64,000 nt of DNA from positions 20,712,555 through 20,776,554 of the forward strand of contig NC_037599.1 in assembly GCF_003073045.1 (NCBI RefSeq), in the 5' to 3' direction. The stretch comes from Pomacea canaliculata (lineage: Eukaryota; Mollusca; Gastropoda; Architaenioglossa; Ampullariidae). The notes under the pieces were generated by a model. That model did not search any database and was not told where the DNA came from. It saw nothing but the letters and a program-made list of their open reading frames with translations. Positions 1-13,020 of this stretch are shown here, piece by piece; positions within the stretch are counted from its first letter, which is position 1; each line of letters opens with the position of its first letter. Made by a program: the position numbers and the translations under genes.

Positions 1-246
1 ATGGTTTTATCTGAAAGTCACTAAAAAATGAATCTGATACAGCAGCAAAACTTCCCAAAGTATTTATATCAGAAAGTTTTTAAATGTTTATTTAATCTTA
101 AAAAGCAAAGAGTATGCAGCAAAAATTAAGGGTGCTCTTCCAACAAAGTTACCTACGTGGTGGAAATCCCATTATTTTATTGTCCCTTTTTTTTTTTTAA
201 CTATAAGAGCTGACAAAATCATCGCTGTAGTAGTACATGTTCTCAC

Positions 247-3200
247 CTGCGCTGCTCGGGTGGGTTGTTACGCCAAAATGCCTGCCACAGCGATTCTATA
301 AGACTGAACTGGAGATTGACCACAACATCTACAACTGCCTGTAACATAAAGTGCACACAGATGTCTCTTCATTTTTCTGCATGCTTGACACTAATGTCAG
401 TTACTGTACAAAATAATGGGGGAAAGGTATATTTGAAACTTTATGCATGGTATATTACAGTCTTATGATTCAAAGTTGTCAACTATAATCATTACCTCAG
501 CATGCTCTTTGTATAACTTTTCAAATATCCGCAGGTCATTGACTGTTATTCCTTCAGGCAGTGGGGTTGCACTGATGTCGATGGAGCCAAATGAGGGTAG
601 TGCCATTGAAGTATCTCCCAAAAACTGTTGGTGCTGCTGGTGTACCTGTGAAGCCTCAGATGTGGGACCTGTAGCCCCTCCCTGGCCTCCTTCTGCCTCC
701 CCCATATCTGTCTTGCTGCTTGCTGGTCTGCAGACATGAAAACTTTAATGCGTTCTTTTCCATGGAAAAACTGCAGAAATAACAATCTAAAAGTGCTTTG
801 TAATAAACCCATTTTGTTCCATGCTTGCAAATGTCACAAAGTATTTTCTGATATTAAACCGTAAGAGAAAGATATGTTACTTAAAGCCCTACTATCTTCC
901 CTGCATGTTATGGGAAAAATATTTTGACTCAAGCAGAAAAAGTTGAAATAAAATGCTCCAGATAAATGATAGAAGTCACGAAGACACAGCAACCAATCCA
1001 GAAAGATAGATAATGATATCACAGAGTCACTGAGCATTGGTACACAAAATCTGACGCAGATAAACAACAAAGACAAATTGTGCCGAAGAGCTGACACTAG
1101 TACGGTAGTTAAATGAAGGGACATCACTCTACTGTGTCTATGTATTTGGTTGAAGTTGGCTTTTATACATCACATCCGTTATATTTCAAGGTCTCACGAT
1201 ACCCTATATTTGTAAATACTTACATACCCAACAATTCCATGGGTAGGTGTGCGTGTGTGTGTGTGTTTTTATTTTTTTTTTGTCTTTTTCCATATACATA
1301 TACTTTGGACGCAGGGCACAGCTCCCATGTTTAAATTGCCCGTTGGGATTAATAAAGTCTGTTGTTATTGTTGTTGTTATTCCATCTACACATACACACT
1401 ATAAATTATGTTATCTTTATAAATGAAGATAAATACTTCTTTCTTCTGTGAAAAACACATCTGCTTTCAAAATAAATTACTATACATATTTTCTGCATGA
1501 GATTACTGCCAAATTAAAACTGTTTAAACAACTTTTTTAAATATAAAGAATCCTACTTTACAGCATACTTAAAGATAAACAGTGAATAATGTTTTCCCCA
1601 ATGGACAGAAACATGCGTAAATTATGAAAGAATAAGGATAGATTCAAGTAACTCGTTGAATATTTACCCTTAAAATTTAATCTTAAAGGTATATAATGGT
1701 TAACAATCTTCAGTTCATGATTCCTTTCCTTGGACAGACATGAAGTTATAAATTACCATAACGAAAAAGTTTCTTATTTGCGACTCAAAATTTAAAAATC
1801 TTTTTTAAAAACTTCTTTTATTCCCAAAACTAAATGTGCTCTTTTGAGTATAGCAGAAAATATTTCAAATAAAAATGGCTGCAAGTTTCCTAACATAATT
1901 TTCGTTCATTTTCTGGTTGCTTATGCTGGAAAGGAAAACAGTTTTGAGATGACAATATGCTGTCATTCAATACACAACGAAATGATATTCACTTTTTTGT
2001 GGCATACATAGGCTGTTGTCGCATGGCCATTGTCTGGTCATCTGTGAACTGGTTCAGAGGAGAGTTGGCTTTGATGCGAATTCCATAATAGTGGTACTTA
2101 GAATTTCCTCTGCAACAACAAAAAACCAACTTGTTGTGGTCAATGTAAAAATGCTTGACAACTGGTTCCTTGCTAATCTTTTAGATATCTACCCTCCATA
2201 ACACTGTCCAAAGAACTCTGAAAATCAAAAATATATTAATGAGTTAACCCCAAGTATTACATGCGCTAAGAGTTTTATGTAGTTAGCCTCAAGTGGTACT
2301 TGTGCTGAACATTACATTTAGGGTAAAAACCATGATACTCTAAGCGATGCTTGGTGCTAAATGTTTTTACATAAAACTCAAAACCCCAGCAATACTTAGG
2401 GTTAAACAGTTTTACATAAAATTATAACCCAAACAATCCTCCAGGTTAAAAACTTGTTTAGAGCATGAATTCCACAACACTGTGAAAAAAAATGACAGAT
2501 TGACTGATAAGTGAAATTAAGCATGCCATGCCACACAACAAACCCAACAACAACCAGCTGTGCACACACATAGGTATTGGCTGGTGTCTAACAAGCTTGC
2601 TGCATGCACCAAACACAATTCATATGCACACACATTCAGTGTTCTGCATTTCAATGGGTCACACACTAACTTGTACACATAAAGCCCACATTGTAACCAG
2701 CTTTAAGCTGCATTTCAGACCATGATCTGGTTTCTTGAAACAATGCACAACTGCTGTGTTGTTAAAGTGTGTGTGCATATCAACATGTTTGAACATGCTC
2801 AATTCTCGGTGTATGCGCGTGCATGAGAGAGAGAGAAGTTGGGAGTAATCATATCCCTATATACACCCCCTCATCATAATGTGAGGATTTTTTGCTTAAA
2901 CACCACAAAGTTTAAAATTATTGTTTTTACTGACCATGTATAAAAGCCAATTACTTTTTACACTGCCATTAGTTATTGACCTTTCATCATCACATAAATA
3001 AAATAACTGGGAAATGGTGGAGAAGATTATGAAGTACTCATAATAAGCCAACATTTTCATTCCCTTCATCACCCTCTCAGACAGGAACTTTTTAAACTCC
3101 AGAGCTGGTGTCGAAACTGGATGGGAATAACGTACCTGGTTCCAAGACGCCGAGTGCGAAGTCCCAGAAACACTGAGCGGATGAGTTTGCCAAAGGAGGC

Positions 3201-6200
3201 TGGGTTCATGGGATCAAGGTTTTGCTCCTGACAGTGACGCAGGTAATGAAAGTAGAGCGTGCTGCGGGGCAAGCTGACACCTTCAGCTGTCTCATAGTTG
3301 TCAAGCAACCACTGAACCTGCAGAGATAGCCCACAACACTCCCTACTTAACCAATCTCTCTTATGGAAGAGAGTAAGTTACTAAGGAAGCATAACTGAGA
3401 TTTCCTTATTTCAAAACTAAATGATGGGAAAAATCAAGACTAAATAGATCAATAATAGATCAATCTTTGTATACTGTCAAATTCAATGACATGATGTTAA
3501 ACGTTGTAAAGTTTACAATTAGTTTCCTTGAATTTTTCACTTTTTACAGTGCTGCAAATACAATGTGTACATTACTTCAACTCCATTCATGTCAAATAAT
3601 GCATCTTTTGAAAAATTGAGACATCTTTTGAAAAATTGAGACACACATGACTGACAATGGCAAAATAAACATTCCAATGTTCCAAGTAGTAAAATCTAAC
3701 CCTAACCCTAAATATACATGGTACAGACTAATTATTCTTCTGATGCTATCCAAACAAATCACAGCTGGGACAGGTGAAACTATACTGTTTCCACTCATTT
3801 CTGCCATGGATCTGTTGGATACAGTGTAATGGACTCAACCAAGCTTTTTGTCTGCATAATCAAATTAACAAAATGAAAAAACCTAACCCAAATAACAACC
3901 CTATTATATGCAGCTTTCCAAAATAACTGCCCAACCAAAATATAAATACCAAACAAACAAAATAAAGGTAAAAAAAATTGGGAAAAAATGTTAAATCTGC
4001 AATGCTTTCAATGAAAACTGTTTTACCCACTATGCTGTAGCAGCTTCAGTGATAAGCTACCCCAAGTACTGTATTTTTATTACACACCATAAAAAATAAA
4101 AATTAAAAGATGGTATACACATGCATGGCAAAAATGAGTAGGAAAAAAATAGTCGCATCTTAAGCATGTGGCAAATGCTAAAAAAACATTAAAAAATTTT
4201 CCCCGCATACACAATGCCCATGTAAAGCATTGGCTCAATATGGACATCTATTTTCAACAGAAATTTTATTTTGAATAAAATACTGTTGAAAAAATATATG
4301 CATCTATCCCACAGATATCTAGAGTTTGTTTACAATCACAAGTAAGCATTTCCCCTTCATCTTTCCTAGCACTCTCCTTAAATTTGGACTTTTTCTTTGT
4401 AGTTTTAAGACGACAGGTAAAAGATGACAAACTGCTACATTTTTGCAAATAAGTCACAAATACAAAGCACTCTACAGAAATACCACAAAACTGAAAACAT
4501 TCAGAGTTTTGAAAATGCTGATAAACCTCTCTTACTGTGGCCGGGGAGGCACGTGTTGTATGTGTCAGTGGTGTCCCCTCACCATCCATTGTACCCCCTT
4601 GTATCAAGTAGGTGCCTCCCCCAGGCTGCTGAATGAGCTGCCCTTGAATTGTCTGCACTGAACTTCCCACTGGGACCAAGCCTGTTGTGACCTACACAAA
4701 CATTCAGGATCTGTGACAAGTTTTTGACACCAAAGAAAACTAAACATTAAAAAATTAGCTTAACCAGGATGGGTCACTTCTCCAAATCTAACCAATTGCA
4801 ATCAGTTTTGCAAGTCTGTATTAAATGTGAGGAGCTTACATTCTTCCTAAAGGATCTTCTTAACTGGCAAACAGCGCTGAACACTTTACCAATTTGGGTA
4901 AAGCTGCATGTGATGGTCACAAGAAACCAATGGTCTTGGGACAAATGTTCAGGACACTGGAACTTTGGTCAACATGCTAAATCTAAATGTGTTTGATGAC
5001 ACATTGCCAGTGTATTTGCCAACACAATGGGACTTCTTTAGACTTTAGACGTTTGACATTTTGGCATTAGCCCAGTAAGTCTTTTGTTTTCTCAGCACCC
5101 TAGAAATTAAACTTCTCAAAACTTCTCAAACCAAAGGCAGCTTACTTGAGTGCCACCTGCAGTCTGGTAATACGTTCCAGACACAGGAGTGTACATTGTG
5201 CTCTGCCCATACTCCTGGTAGTTCTGCCTGCAAGATACAATTGCCCCTCTTGTCAGTTTAGCCTCTAACCTGGGACAAACTACCAATGTAATAATACATT
5301 TATACATTGCAGAACCACTAATATGGGACAACAACCACTGTACATGATAAGTGTTAAGTAAATGACAACATAGAAATAAAAATAAAGCAATGGAAATGAT
5401 GTCAAGAACTCAGGAACAAAAACTGTTACAATGCACAAACATGAACTTGGAGATTCGGGGTTTTTTTTCCTTTTACAAAAAAATATGTGCAATGCAAAAA
5501 CCAAATCCGAGTCAAAGCTGAAAAAAGAGAAGAAAAAAAAGTTGTTCAATCATGAAAATGATGGCATAATTCAGTTTTTTTAATCTGTTGTGCTTTGAAG
5601 AGTGTAAATTCTACAACTGCTAAAACCTCACCTAAATCCTTTGTACTGCAAAATTTGTGCAAGATTTTGACAATTAAGAATAACCCTTGTAATTTTTTAA
5701 CAAAGAACTAAAACTACTTTCAAGACCTAGCAGTTCTGCCTACCAAGAGCAATTAGTAAGCTTAACTAAATCCTTATCATTTTTCTGATAAATTCTACTT
5801 TCAAAAACAAAACTGTACAATTTCTCTTTCCATACATGACTGAAAATGGTGCAGACAAGTGCAAAACACAAGACAGGCAAAATGAAATGTAATGTAAATG
5901 ATTGTAGGTTTACAAAGAATTCTTTAAAGAAGTAGAACCCTGGCAAGAAAAGTCTGGGATAAGAACACTACAGACAACTTAAAAGATGAGGTCCAGTCCT
6001 TTTTCAAACAAAACAATCACCAGCCATGGAAACCTATTGAGACTGATGCAGTATATAACGAAAAGATGTTGATGCCAATAAAAACCACAGTTTTGTCTGC
6101 TCATCAGATAAGGAAAGTTTAAAGACATATTTAGAGCAACCTATCTTCTTAACTTTAATTGTGAGCTGCGGTGTCCTCGATTATGACCAAACATTTTTTA

Positions 6201-9200
6201 AACATAGGTTATGTTGAAAAAAACAACTCAAAGCAACAACAGCAGTATTTTTGCAATCTAGTCATAATAATGTTATATTAATGTTATATTACTAAATTAA
6301 GGCTCAAATTTGTATCCATAAATAAATCCTAAATACTAAACCAGTACATAAAAAAATGTACCATTAATCTTAAATGAATTAAATTATCTGAGCACAAAAA
6401 AAATTATAGTTGTTGCACACACATGCAGATTTTATTTGGCTAGTCAGGAAATACAAGCCATCAGCTGATGCAAAACCAGAAGCAAATGTGGAAAAAGAAA
6501 ATTATTTTCACATCATCTGCTTAACACCTTTATGTGTGCATGTACATGGGACTGTGGATATATCATACATTATCCACATCTACTGCCTACTAATACACAC
6601 CAAGTATTCTTACTGCATGAAAAACAGCCTACTGCCACTCACCCAATAAATATAAAAATAAAGATGATATCGCAAAATAACATGAGCAAGACGACATTTT
6701 CAAAAGTATTTTTTTAAAGAAATCAATAAAAATTACTGACATTTCTGAAGTTTAAAAAAGAATTATGAATCCTCTATTTGAGACAAACCACTTCCAAACA
6801 CTGCTCAATTTTGTCTTGAAGAAAGTGTTAGTGCAAGTGTTAGTGTGCCATCCTGGCCTGCACTACAAAAGCTTTTATCACACAATGATCCCTACAGATG
6901 CTAAAATATCTAGCTGAACCAGTGCATTAAGACAATATATGCCTAACCCAAGCACTGTCATAGGACCACAAATGTGCAGTGGACTTTGGGAAGGAATCAA
7001 TCTTTTATTGTTCCGTTTCCCCTCTCCAGATACCAGCAAAACACCAGCGAACTTAATATTTTGTCTTTGTGACGCAAATGGAACATGAAAGCAAAGAGCA
7101 ACTTCCAAGCAATGCAGACGCAACCCAAATCAACAATAAAACACAATGTGTAAGTTCTGCACACACGAAAAGAAGGGGGCTGAGAATGCCATCAGCATAA
7201 CAACTGCATGCAGGCAAAGTGAGAAAGAACAGGAACACAGGCACATCTAAATTTGTCGGATCTCACGTGGCGTACATTTGCCCATTGGCGTAGATAGCGG
7301 CATCATTGCTCTCTACGTACTGAACAGGGTAGACGGTCTGACCTCCTGCCTGAAGAGTGATAGTGTCTCCTGCCCCAGTCTCCAGCTGCTCCACTGTTGA
7401 TGCTGCACAGATGGCAATGTGTAAGTCAGCACAAGCACCAAGTAGGCTGTTATCAACTTTTAAATATATCTTTCATGTTTTTGTGAAAATCCCTGTTCTT
7501 ACATTATAAGACAGCCTCTAAACGTCTACATTAATGAATTTATTACCTAAATTTAAATTGAATCTGCTGGTCATCAAACGTGTCAGGATTGAATTAATCT
7601 GCTTTCATTTAAACACTAGCAGAAAAATGTTAATACGCATGATTCTTTATCATAAAATAAATGAGCAACCTAAATTTACACACAAACTGATCTATTTTAA
7701 GTGGGGTTTTTTTATGTCCTATTCACAATAATTTAGCAATAGTAAAAGTGGGTTATGAGATGAAAGAAAGTGAAAAAAAGGCACATAACGAACGATGGCA
7801 TGGGAGATGCTAGTTATGACATATTTCAATTAGGACTCCTTTCAAGCCACCGACAGATATACTTACAGGCCACAATAAACTGCTGTCCAGTGTGGGCCTG
7901 AGCTGGCTGAATGATGGTTGTTGTCTGGCCAATCTTTTGGGCGCTACCTACTGTACCTTGGTTGGTGGTAGTTTTCACCACAGAGCCATTCTGCAATGGG
8001 CAAAAAGGTGTTACCGGTGATTCTCAGATTCCCATGGTGCTGCTAAAAAGGCAAGCATGAAAACTTATTGGTTCACCTGTATTTGTTTTTTAAGCTAAGT
8101 ACTTTCTCTCTCCCCTCCAATCTACAGAAAGTGTACATAATTTTAAAGTTATACAAAAACTTTTCAAAACCATTAAAATATGAAAGTCTGTCATCCAACT
8201 GCCCTGTTGTCAGTGTCTAGATGCCATTTATTTAACTGTTACATACATTTTCATGTACACAAATAATTTGGTTTGACCTGGCTAATCTTGAATAAAAATT
8301 CACCATTTTTAACTGTTTATAACTTACAAAAGAAAAACTTGCTCATCATATCTCCATTGCATGCCTTCAATTCATCTCACAAGTATGCATTAACATTACA
8401 TTGTACTTTTTCCACACAAAAAAATCATTTCAATCTACAAAGATTGCAATGCAGTTGTGCTGTGAATAACAAGATCTGTGAACATAATCTTTAACAATTA
8501 ACATAGATCAACAAAAATCAACACAAGCAGCATGTTCTGATTAAACTGAAATACACCATATCAAATCAAATCTGGTTTCCAGAATGAATGAATGAAGGAG
8601 TCTTATAACGCGCAAAATCCGAATCCTTGAGAAACGCTCAATGCGCCGGAATGTCATGTGAAACCTGGTTCTTTATATTTATTATCATGATAACTAAATA
8701 TAGGTATGTCTAACCCGTAAGCAGAGCTGTATCAAGCATATCCAACTTCAAACTAATGTTGATCGTTAAATATCTGCCGTAGCATGATGACCTCTAGCAT
8801 TTCTTATTTTTTTCAGGTTAAAAAAAAAAAACGTACCTGTCAGACTCCTAGTTTTGTTGGTATTATGTTATTAATTTCTAGGTTCTCTGACATTTTAATT
8901 ATAAAACATTACTTTTCAATATGAATCAATCACTAATTGACCAATAATCTTTGATGGCAATGCTAGTAAACAAAAAGCAAATCCAGTGACCATATACAAT
9001 GGTAAGACAAATGAAGCATCAAAATGCTGTAGCAAGCTTCACTGCAAAAGTGCTAGAACATTACATATGATACTGTGTCCACAAAATGTGCACTCGCTTG
9101 AGCTCAACATAAAAGTCAAGAGATTTCTGCTCACTTATCATCAAAACCCACACAGCGACATGTTTCTGCATTTTTTTCTTTAATTTCATGAAATTGGGCT

Positions 9201-10647
9201 TAGAATGGCATGACCTACATGACATCTGATGTCCAACTTACTAAGTTCTACAAAAATAATAATAAGAATGGTTTATTAGTTTTGTTGAACTATGAAAACA
9301 TGAGTTTGACCTATAGCTAATACAATTTTTATAAATACTGGTTTCAACATCATACAAAGTGAAACCTTTAATAACTCTTACATCCTCTTCTTTATGCCCT
9401 CTTACTATCTAAATTACCCAATGTTATGAAACATTTAATATCTGCAAATATGGACACGAGATCCAAAATTTAATGTAAGGTGTACACTATTCCTATCTTT
9501 CAATATATAAATTAAAAGTTGTTATCAAAGCTATATATTACATTATTTCCTGGGTTATAAAGGAGCTTAACAGCTAATAGATACTAAAATTTAAAGAGGT
9601 CCCTAAGCCATTAAATCTGAATGGTGCAAATGGTCCACCATGCCTGTAAAATCTTAGAAAATTGGAAGACTGACTGTTGTAATTTACTAACACATCCAAA
9701 GAAAACTTTTAGTATGAACCACAGTTATATCTTGTTTTGATATTGGAAATGCTTTTGTTTTGTTCAGTGTTGTCGGCATCTGTATACAAGACAGAGAACT
9801 AACAAAAAATTAATAAAACATGTTTCTGTTCAAAACAATTCTGTATAAAGTATATAAGCATTCCAAAGGTTACAGTGCACCTGATCCTAGGTTAGTGTTG
9901 CTCTTTTTTACAAGAACTTTTAAAATCAGCATCAAACATCTCCTTAAGGGACATTAATTCTATTTAAGAAATGCAAAATAATTGGGTTTTTTAGAATGAG
10001 AACAAAAATTCTAATAAAGAATCAACGAATAAAGCAGGAAAAATGTTGTCAAATATGAGCTGGTAAATAAAGCCACACCAAACCAACATGAACACTTACC
10101 CCATCAGCAGTAAGATCTAATCCAAAAGCCTGGCAAGGAAAGGTCATCATCTGTGTTACACAAGATTCTACCCCTCTCATCCCTCGTGTTATGCTCAGCA
10201 CTTTTCATTTGCATGTTAACTATCTTCAAATACATCTATATTTGCTTGCTTTATTAGTTTGTTTTTGGAAGATGATGGCAGGATTTCGTTGGAATCTAAA
10301 TACACACCTAGGTTATGTATGGAATCTGAAAGTGCAATCAGTGTGAGTGAAGACATGCTCACCTGTTGCAGTTGCTCTATATGCCAATGAGCCCAGTTTT
10401 ATCATTATTTTCAACTCTGGGAGTTAAAACAAGTCAAATAAAAGCAGCCTCATAACACACCTGATGCTGTTTGTCTTCTACCATGTATATTGATCTTTTT
10501 GGTTCTACCTTCTAGCAAAACTGTCTTTATTACTCTTTCCCTCTTTAAGTCTTGAAGATACCTGAATATAGTGGAAAATCATCTACTCACCTGTACAGCA
10601 TTTGGATTCATTGCCTGAAGATCTGTTACATAAGTTTGGGTTGCCAT
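247..10647 (-). CDS. RFX3: RFX1/2/3-family winged-helix transcription factor (3' partial)
   Basis: Sequence-specific DNA-binding factor of the RFX family; in animals RFX1/2/3 proteins bind X-box sites and drive ciliary genes. Coding exons in transcript order: 10591-10647 (start ATG), 10100-10129, 7867-7990, 7267-7402, 5146-5227, 4536-4691, 3136-3317, 2008-2109, 496-727, 247-338. All joins keep frame, giving about 397 residues before the left edge. The N-terminus [12 protein letters not shown] is close to vertebrate RFX1. A Gln/Thr-rich activation region follows (VQYVES near residue 100, then TYLIQGG and [10 protein letters not shown]). The DNA-binding domain begins [11 protein letters not shown] (about residue 196) and ends [14 protein letters not shown] (about 269). 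[10 protein letters not shown] and [10 protein letters not shown] open the conserved region leading into the dimerisation part, which lies outside the window. Invertebrates usually have one RFX1/2/3 orthologue, so the symbol could equally be RFX1 or RFX2. One linker exon between 2008 and 727 may be missing from this model. Confidence 0.93.
1305..1382 (+). mobile_element. Retroelement 3' tail with TTG/TTA microsatellite
   Basis: The sequence CCCGTTGGGATTAATAAAG followed by TTG/TTA repeats has the form of a non-LTR retrotransposon or SINE 3' end, with an AATAAA-bearing tail and short tandem repeats. No coding part is visible beside it. It lies in an RFX intron. Confidence 0.4.
3136..3317 (-). 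CDS. RFX3: RFX exon with most of the winged-helix DNA-binding domain
   Basis: This 182-bp exon has an ATCTCTGCAG acceptor and a GTACGT donor. It opens in frame with [19 protein letters not shown] and ends [10 protein letters not shown]. The next exon (2008-2109) supplies [14 protein letters not shown], the end of the recognition region. The preceding exon ends in SPAT, so the spliced junction [14 protein letters not shown] is the form seen in vertebrate RFX1. The roughly 25-residue alternative insert known from RFX2/3 is absent at this junction. Similarity to vertebrate RFX is nearly continuous over the whole exon, making this the surest part of the gene model. Confidence 0.97.
3602..3641. 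repeat. Perfect 20-bp tandem duplication
   Basis: The 20-mer CATCTTTTGAAAAATTGAGA occurs twice head to tail in an RFX intron. No function is evident. Confidence 0.9.
8585..8665 (-). repeat. Possible SINE tail on the minus strand
   Basis: A GAATGAATGAATG repeat is followed by a GCGC-rich stretch (TCTTATAACGCGCAAAATCC). Read on the minus strand this resembles the end of a retroposon with a simple-repeat tail. Family unknown; it lies in an RFX intron. Confidence 0.3.
10100..10129 (-). CDS. RFX3: RFX 30-bp microexon
   Basis: A 30-bp in-frame exon encoding [10 protein letters not shown] lies between a TTGCCAG acceptor and a GTAAGT donor. It joins the ATG exon (ends ...NAVQ, phase 0) to the exon at 7867-7990 (starts NGSVVK, phase 0). 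Because it is a multiple of three, skipping it would leave the frame intact, so it could be alternatively spliced. Evidence is only the splice sites and phase; no homologue of the ten residues is recognised. Confidence 0.65.
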
Positions 10648-11277
10648 CGGATGTTGCCTTGAAAAAAAAAAGGAAAAATAGAAAGTTAAAAACTTGAATC
10701 AGGCTATGGCAGTAATATATATACACTAATAATACTGCCCGTATTGCACAACTAATCTCGCTTAACAAGAGGCAAAAGCATGTAAAAAAAATTCTGTTAT
10801 ATGTGCTAAAATACAGTCATGATGGTTAATGCTGTTACAGATTTCATAACCATGATGCTGGTACATTTGGATTTCAACTATTTTAATACAAATTACCTTC
10901 TCGTTGTGGGCTGAACCAATACAGAAAGGTTATACACAAAATGCCTGCTGGATTATCTCTACCAGAAAGAATTCAACCTGAACTCTCGGTGACTACATCA
11001 CATTTCTAGGGTTTAAACGGTTCCCTAAATAAAACTAAACCACCCCAAAAATAACCATACAATGGTCGGCTTGTTTATTTAGATATCTCTCTACTTTTAG
11101 AAGCTCCTCTAAGACAAAATTCAGCTATTTCTGTAAATCTGCTAAAATAAATTTATTTTGAACAAACATGCACCCAATTATGGTGTGATATAGAATTTAA
11201 AAATAATAACGTTAACTTAGTGCCATATCCCAGCTCTATAGACAAACTCATGGCGCTTTACAAAAAATGACACGTGC

Positions 11278-11511
11278 GCGCACATGGGTGCATGTAACAT
11301 AACGTGCAAACATGTTGTCTAAGGCTGAGATTTGCAATTTTTTTTTGCAACTGTACTCCCAAAGGGTGAAAGAACATCCACAGGCACTCAGCATGCGCAC
11401 ATGGGTGCATGTAACATAACGTGCAAACATGTTGTCTAAGGCTGAGATTTGCAACCTTTTTCGCAACTGTACTCCCAAAGGTTGAAAGAATATCCAGGGG
11501 TACCTCTTGCG
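11278..11511. repeat. 117-bp imperfect tandem duplication
   Basis: Two units of about 117 bp begin at 11278 and 11395, each starting GCGCACATGGGTGCATG. They differ by a few substitutions and a short poly-T indel. The octamer GTCTAAGG occurs in both units and again at 11621-11628, directly after a hAT-like end. The array may therefore be part of a non-autonomous hAT-type element. Confidence 0.8.
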
Positions 11512-11620
11512 CATAAGTTTACACATAAAATTATTTTCATAATGGTGTGTGCTTATTTATGTCACTACGTACCCCTGCATAATACCTAGGGGTACATATA
11601 ACAGCGTTTGAGAACCGCGG
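11442..11620. mobile_element. Possible hAT-type MITE between 8-bp direct repeats
   Basis: The right end GTTTGAGAACCGCGG resembles the reverse complement of hAT termini of the CAGGGGTTCTCAAAC type. Identical octamers GTCTAAGG stand at 11434-11441 and 11621-11628, matching the 8-bp target duplication of hAT elements. The left end (CTGAGATTTGCAAC) matches the right only partly. A further GTCTAAGG at 11317-11324 leaves the true left boundary open. Confidence 0.4.
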
Positions 11621-11879
11621 GTCTAAGGAATGCCATATGGGAAGATAAAAGATAAGTACCCAGCAGTTGCTCCCAGCATGCTCAATTCATTCAAAAAAAT
11701 GTAAATGTTAATTAAAACTATAAATGTCCCTATCCACACCACTGTTATAATCAAAAATGGATCATACAGCTAAAAGCCATCAGAGGAGAAAAAGCGCAAT
11801 TCCACCATATATTATTTTTAAGACATTCAATTTTTCATTATCCTCCATTTGCTTCCATATTGTTTTATTCAGGCCTTAC

Positions 11880-12052
11880 ATGCAGAATGCCCGAGGCAGA
11901 CTATCGTCATGATAATGAGTGATAATTCAGATGCAGAGGCCCCACCCCCCACCATTGAAGCAATGTATTGCACGATACCCAGCTATCAGGAGGCCCTGCA
12001 TCCGAATTAGCACAAGCTTTTGTGACGATAATCCAATCAGGGCTTCCTGCAT
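11880..12052. mobile_element. Inverted-repeat (foldback) MITE
   Basis: The two halves are imperfect reverse complements over about 60 bp each. ATGCAGAATGCCC on the left pairs with GGGCTTCCTGCAT on the right, and GATAATTCAGATGCAGAGGCC pairs with AGGCCCTGCATCCGAATTAG. No coding capacity. Probably a small non-autonomous DNA element; family and target duplication were not identified. Confidence 0.6.
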
Positions 12053-12703
12053 ATGAAGACTTGTGTTTTATGATTTGTTGAAATACTGCTGAAATCTTCT
12101 ACGGAAAAAGATATTATAGGAGACAGATTTATATTTCTTTCTTTGAATCCTACCAAATCCCTTCAATGATAAATTCAAATAAACAAGAACAACAGTTATG
12201 CAAACAGAGAAAAGTGACAGTTACAGTTATTTCTTTAAAGAGAAAAACGCTTGGGGGAGATGGGAACACTCCTTTTAAAGTTTTTACAAAGGTGATATAA
12301 CTATCAAACAGTCATATAGATATCTAGAAAAAAATCTCTGGCCATCAGGTTCTATTACACAATTAAACATCATTCAAAGTGAAATTCTTTATTTACTCAA
12401 TGCGGTTATTAATTCTTTTCTTTCCCACCTCACCAACCTTCTCAGTATCTGTCAGTCTGGTCTTAAATATGACTTAAAATTAACTGAAAAAAAATCAGCA
12501 AATTTTAAAAAAAAAAGAAAAAACAAACAAACAAAATATCTTAACTAAATGATGGCTTTCCTGAAATGCAGATGCCAAATCTCAATGTTCTGGCTTAGAA
12601 GCAAACCGCACTTAAAGTTATAAACACTAAACAAAATATTTATACAAACAAATTATGGCAAGGCAAGAGCTAGTTACGACAAACTTTATACAAAATTATT
12701 ATA

Positions 12704-13020
12704 CAGGCGGTCCTCGGGTTAGGTCAGCCTCGAGTTACGATGTTTCGTGGTTACGACACATCTCCTATTTACTGTATAGAGCCTTGTTTCGACTTAATTG
12801 GTTTTGGTCGTAAACTTCATAATGCGAACTTCGTGCTTGCTGTGCGCGGTGAAAAATTAATGTATTTTATATGTTTTTTAATAATTACTGTGTTAGAATA
12901 GGATAAGTGCTTACAGTATGTTATTTACATACAGTATGTACGTATGTTCCAACTTACAATGAAAATCGGCTTACGACGCGACGTAGGAACAGAACAATGT
13001 CGTAAGTCAAGGACTGCCTG
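12704..13020. mobile_element. TA-flanked pogo/Tc1-mariner-type MITE (317 bp)
   Basis: The left end CAGGCGGTCCTCGGGTTA and the reverse complement of the right end, CAGGCAGTCCTTGACTTA, form terminal inverted repeats. Each is flanked by TA (12702-12703 and 13021-13022), the target duplication of Tc1/mariner/pogo elements. The interior repeats TTACGAC-type motifs on both strands and encodes nothing. The ends resemble Tigger/pogo termini. Confidence 0.7.

Noticed and set aside
3696..3710. CTAACCCTAACCCTA, telomere-like repeat
   Set aside because: Only about two and a half units inside an intron; too short to mean a telomere or interstitial telomeric array.
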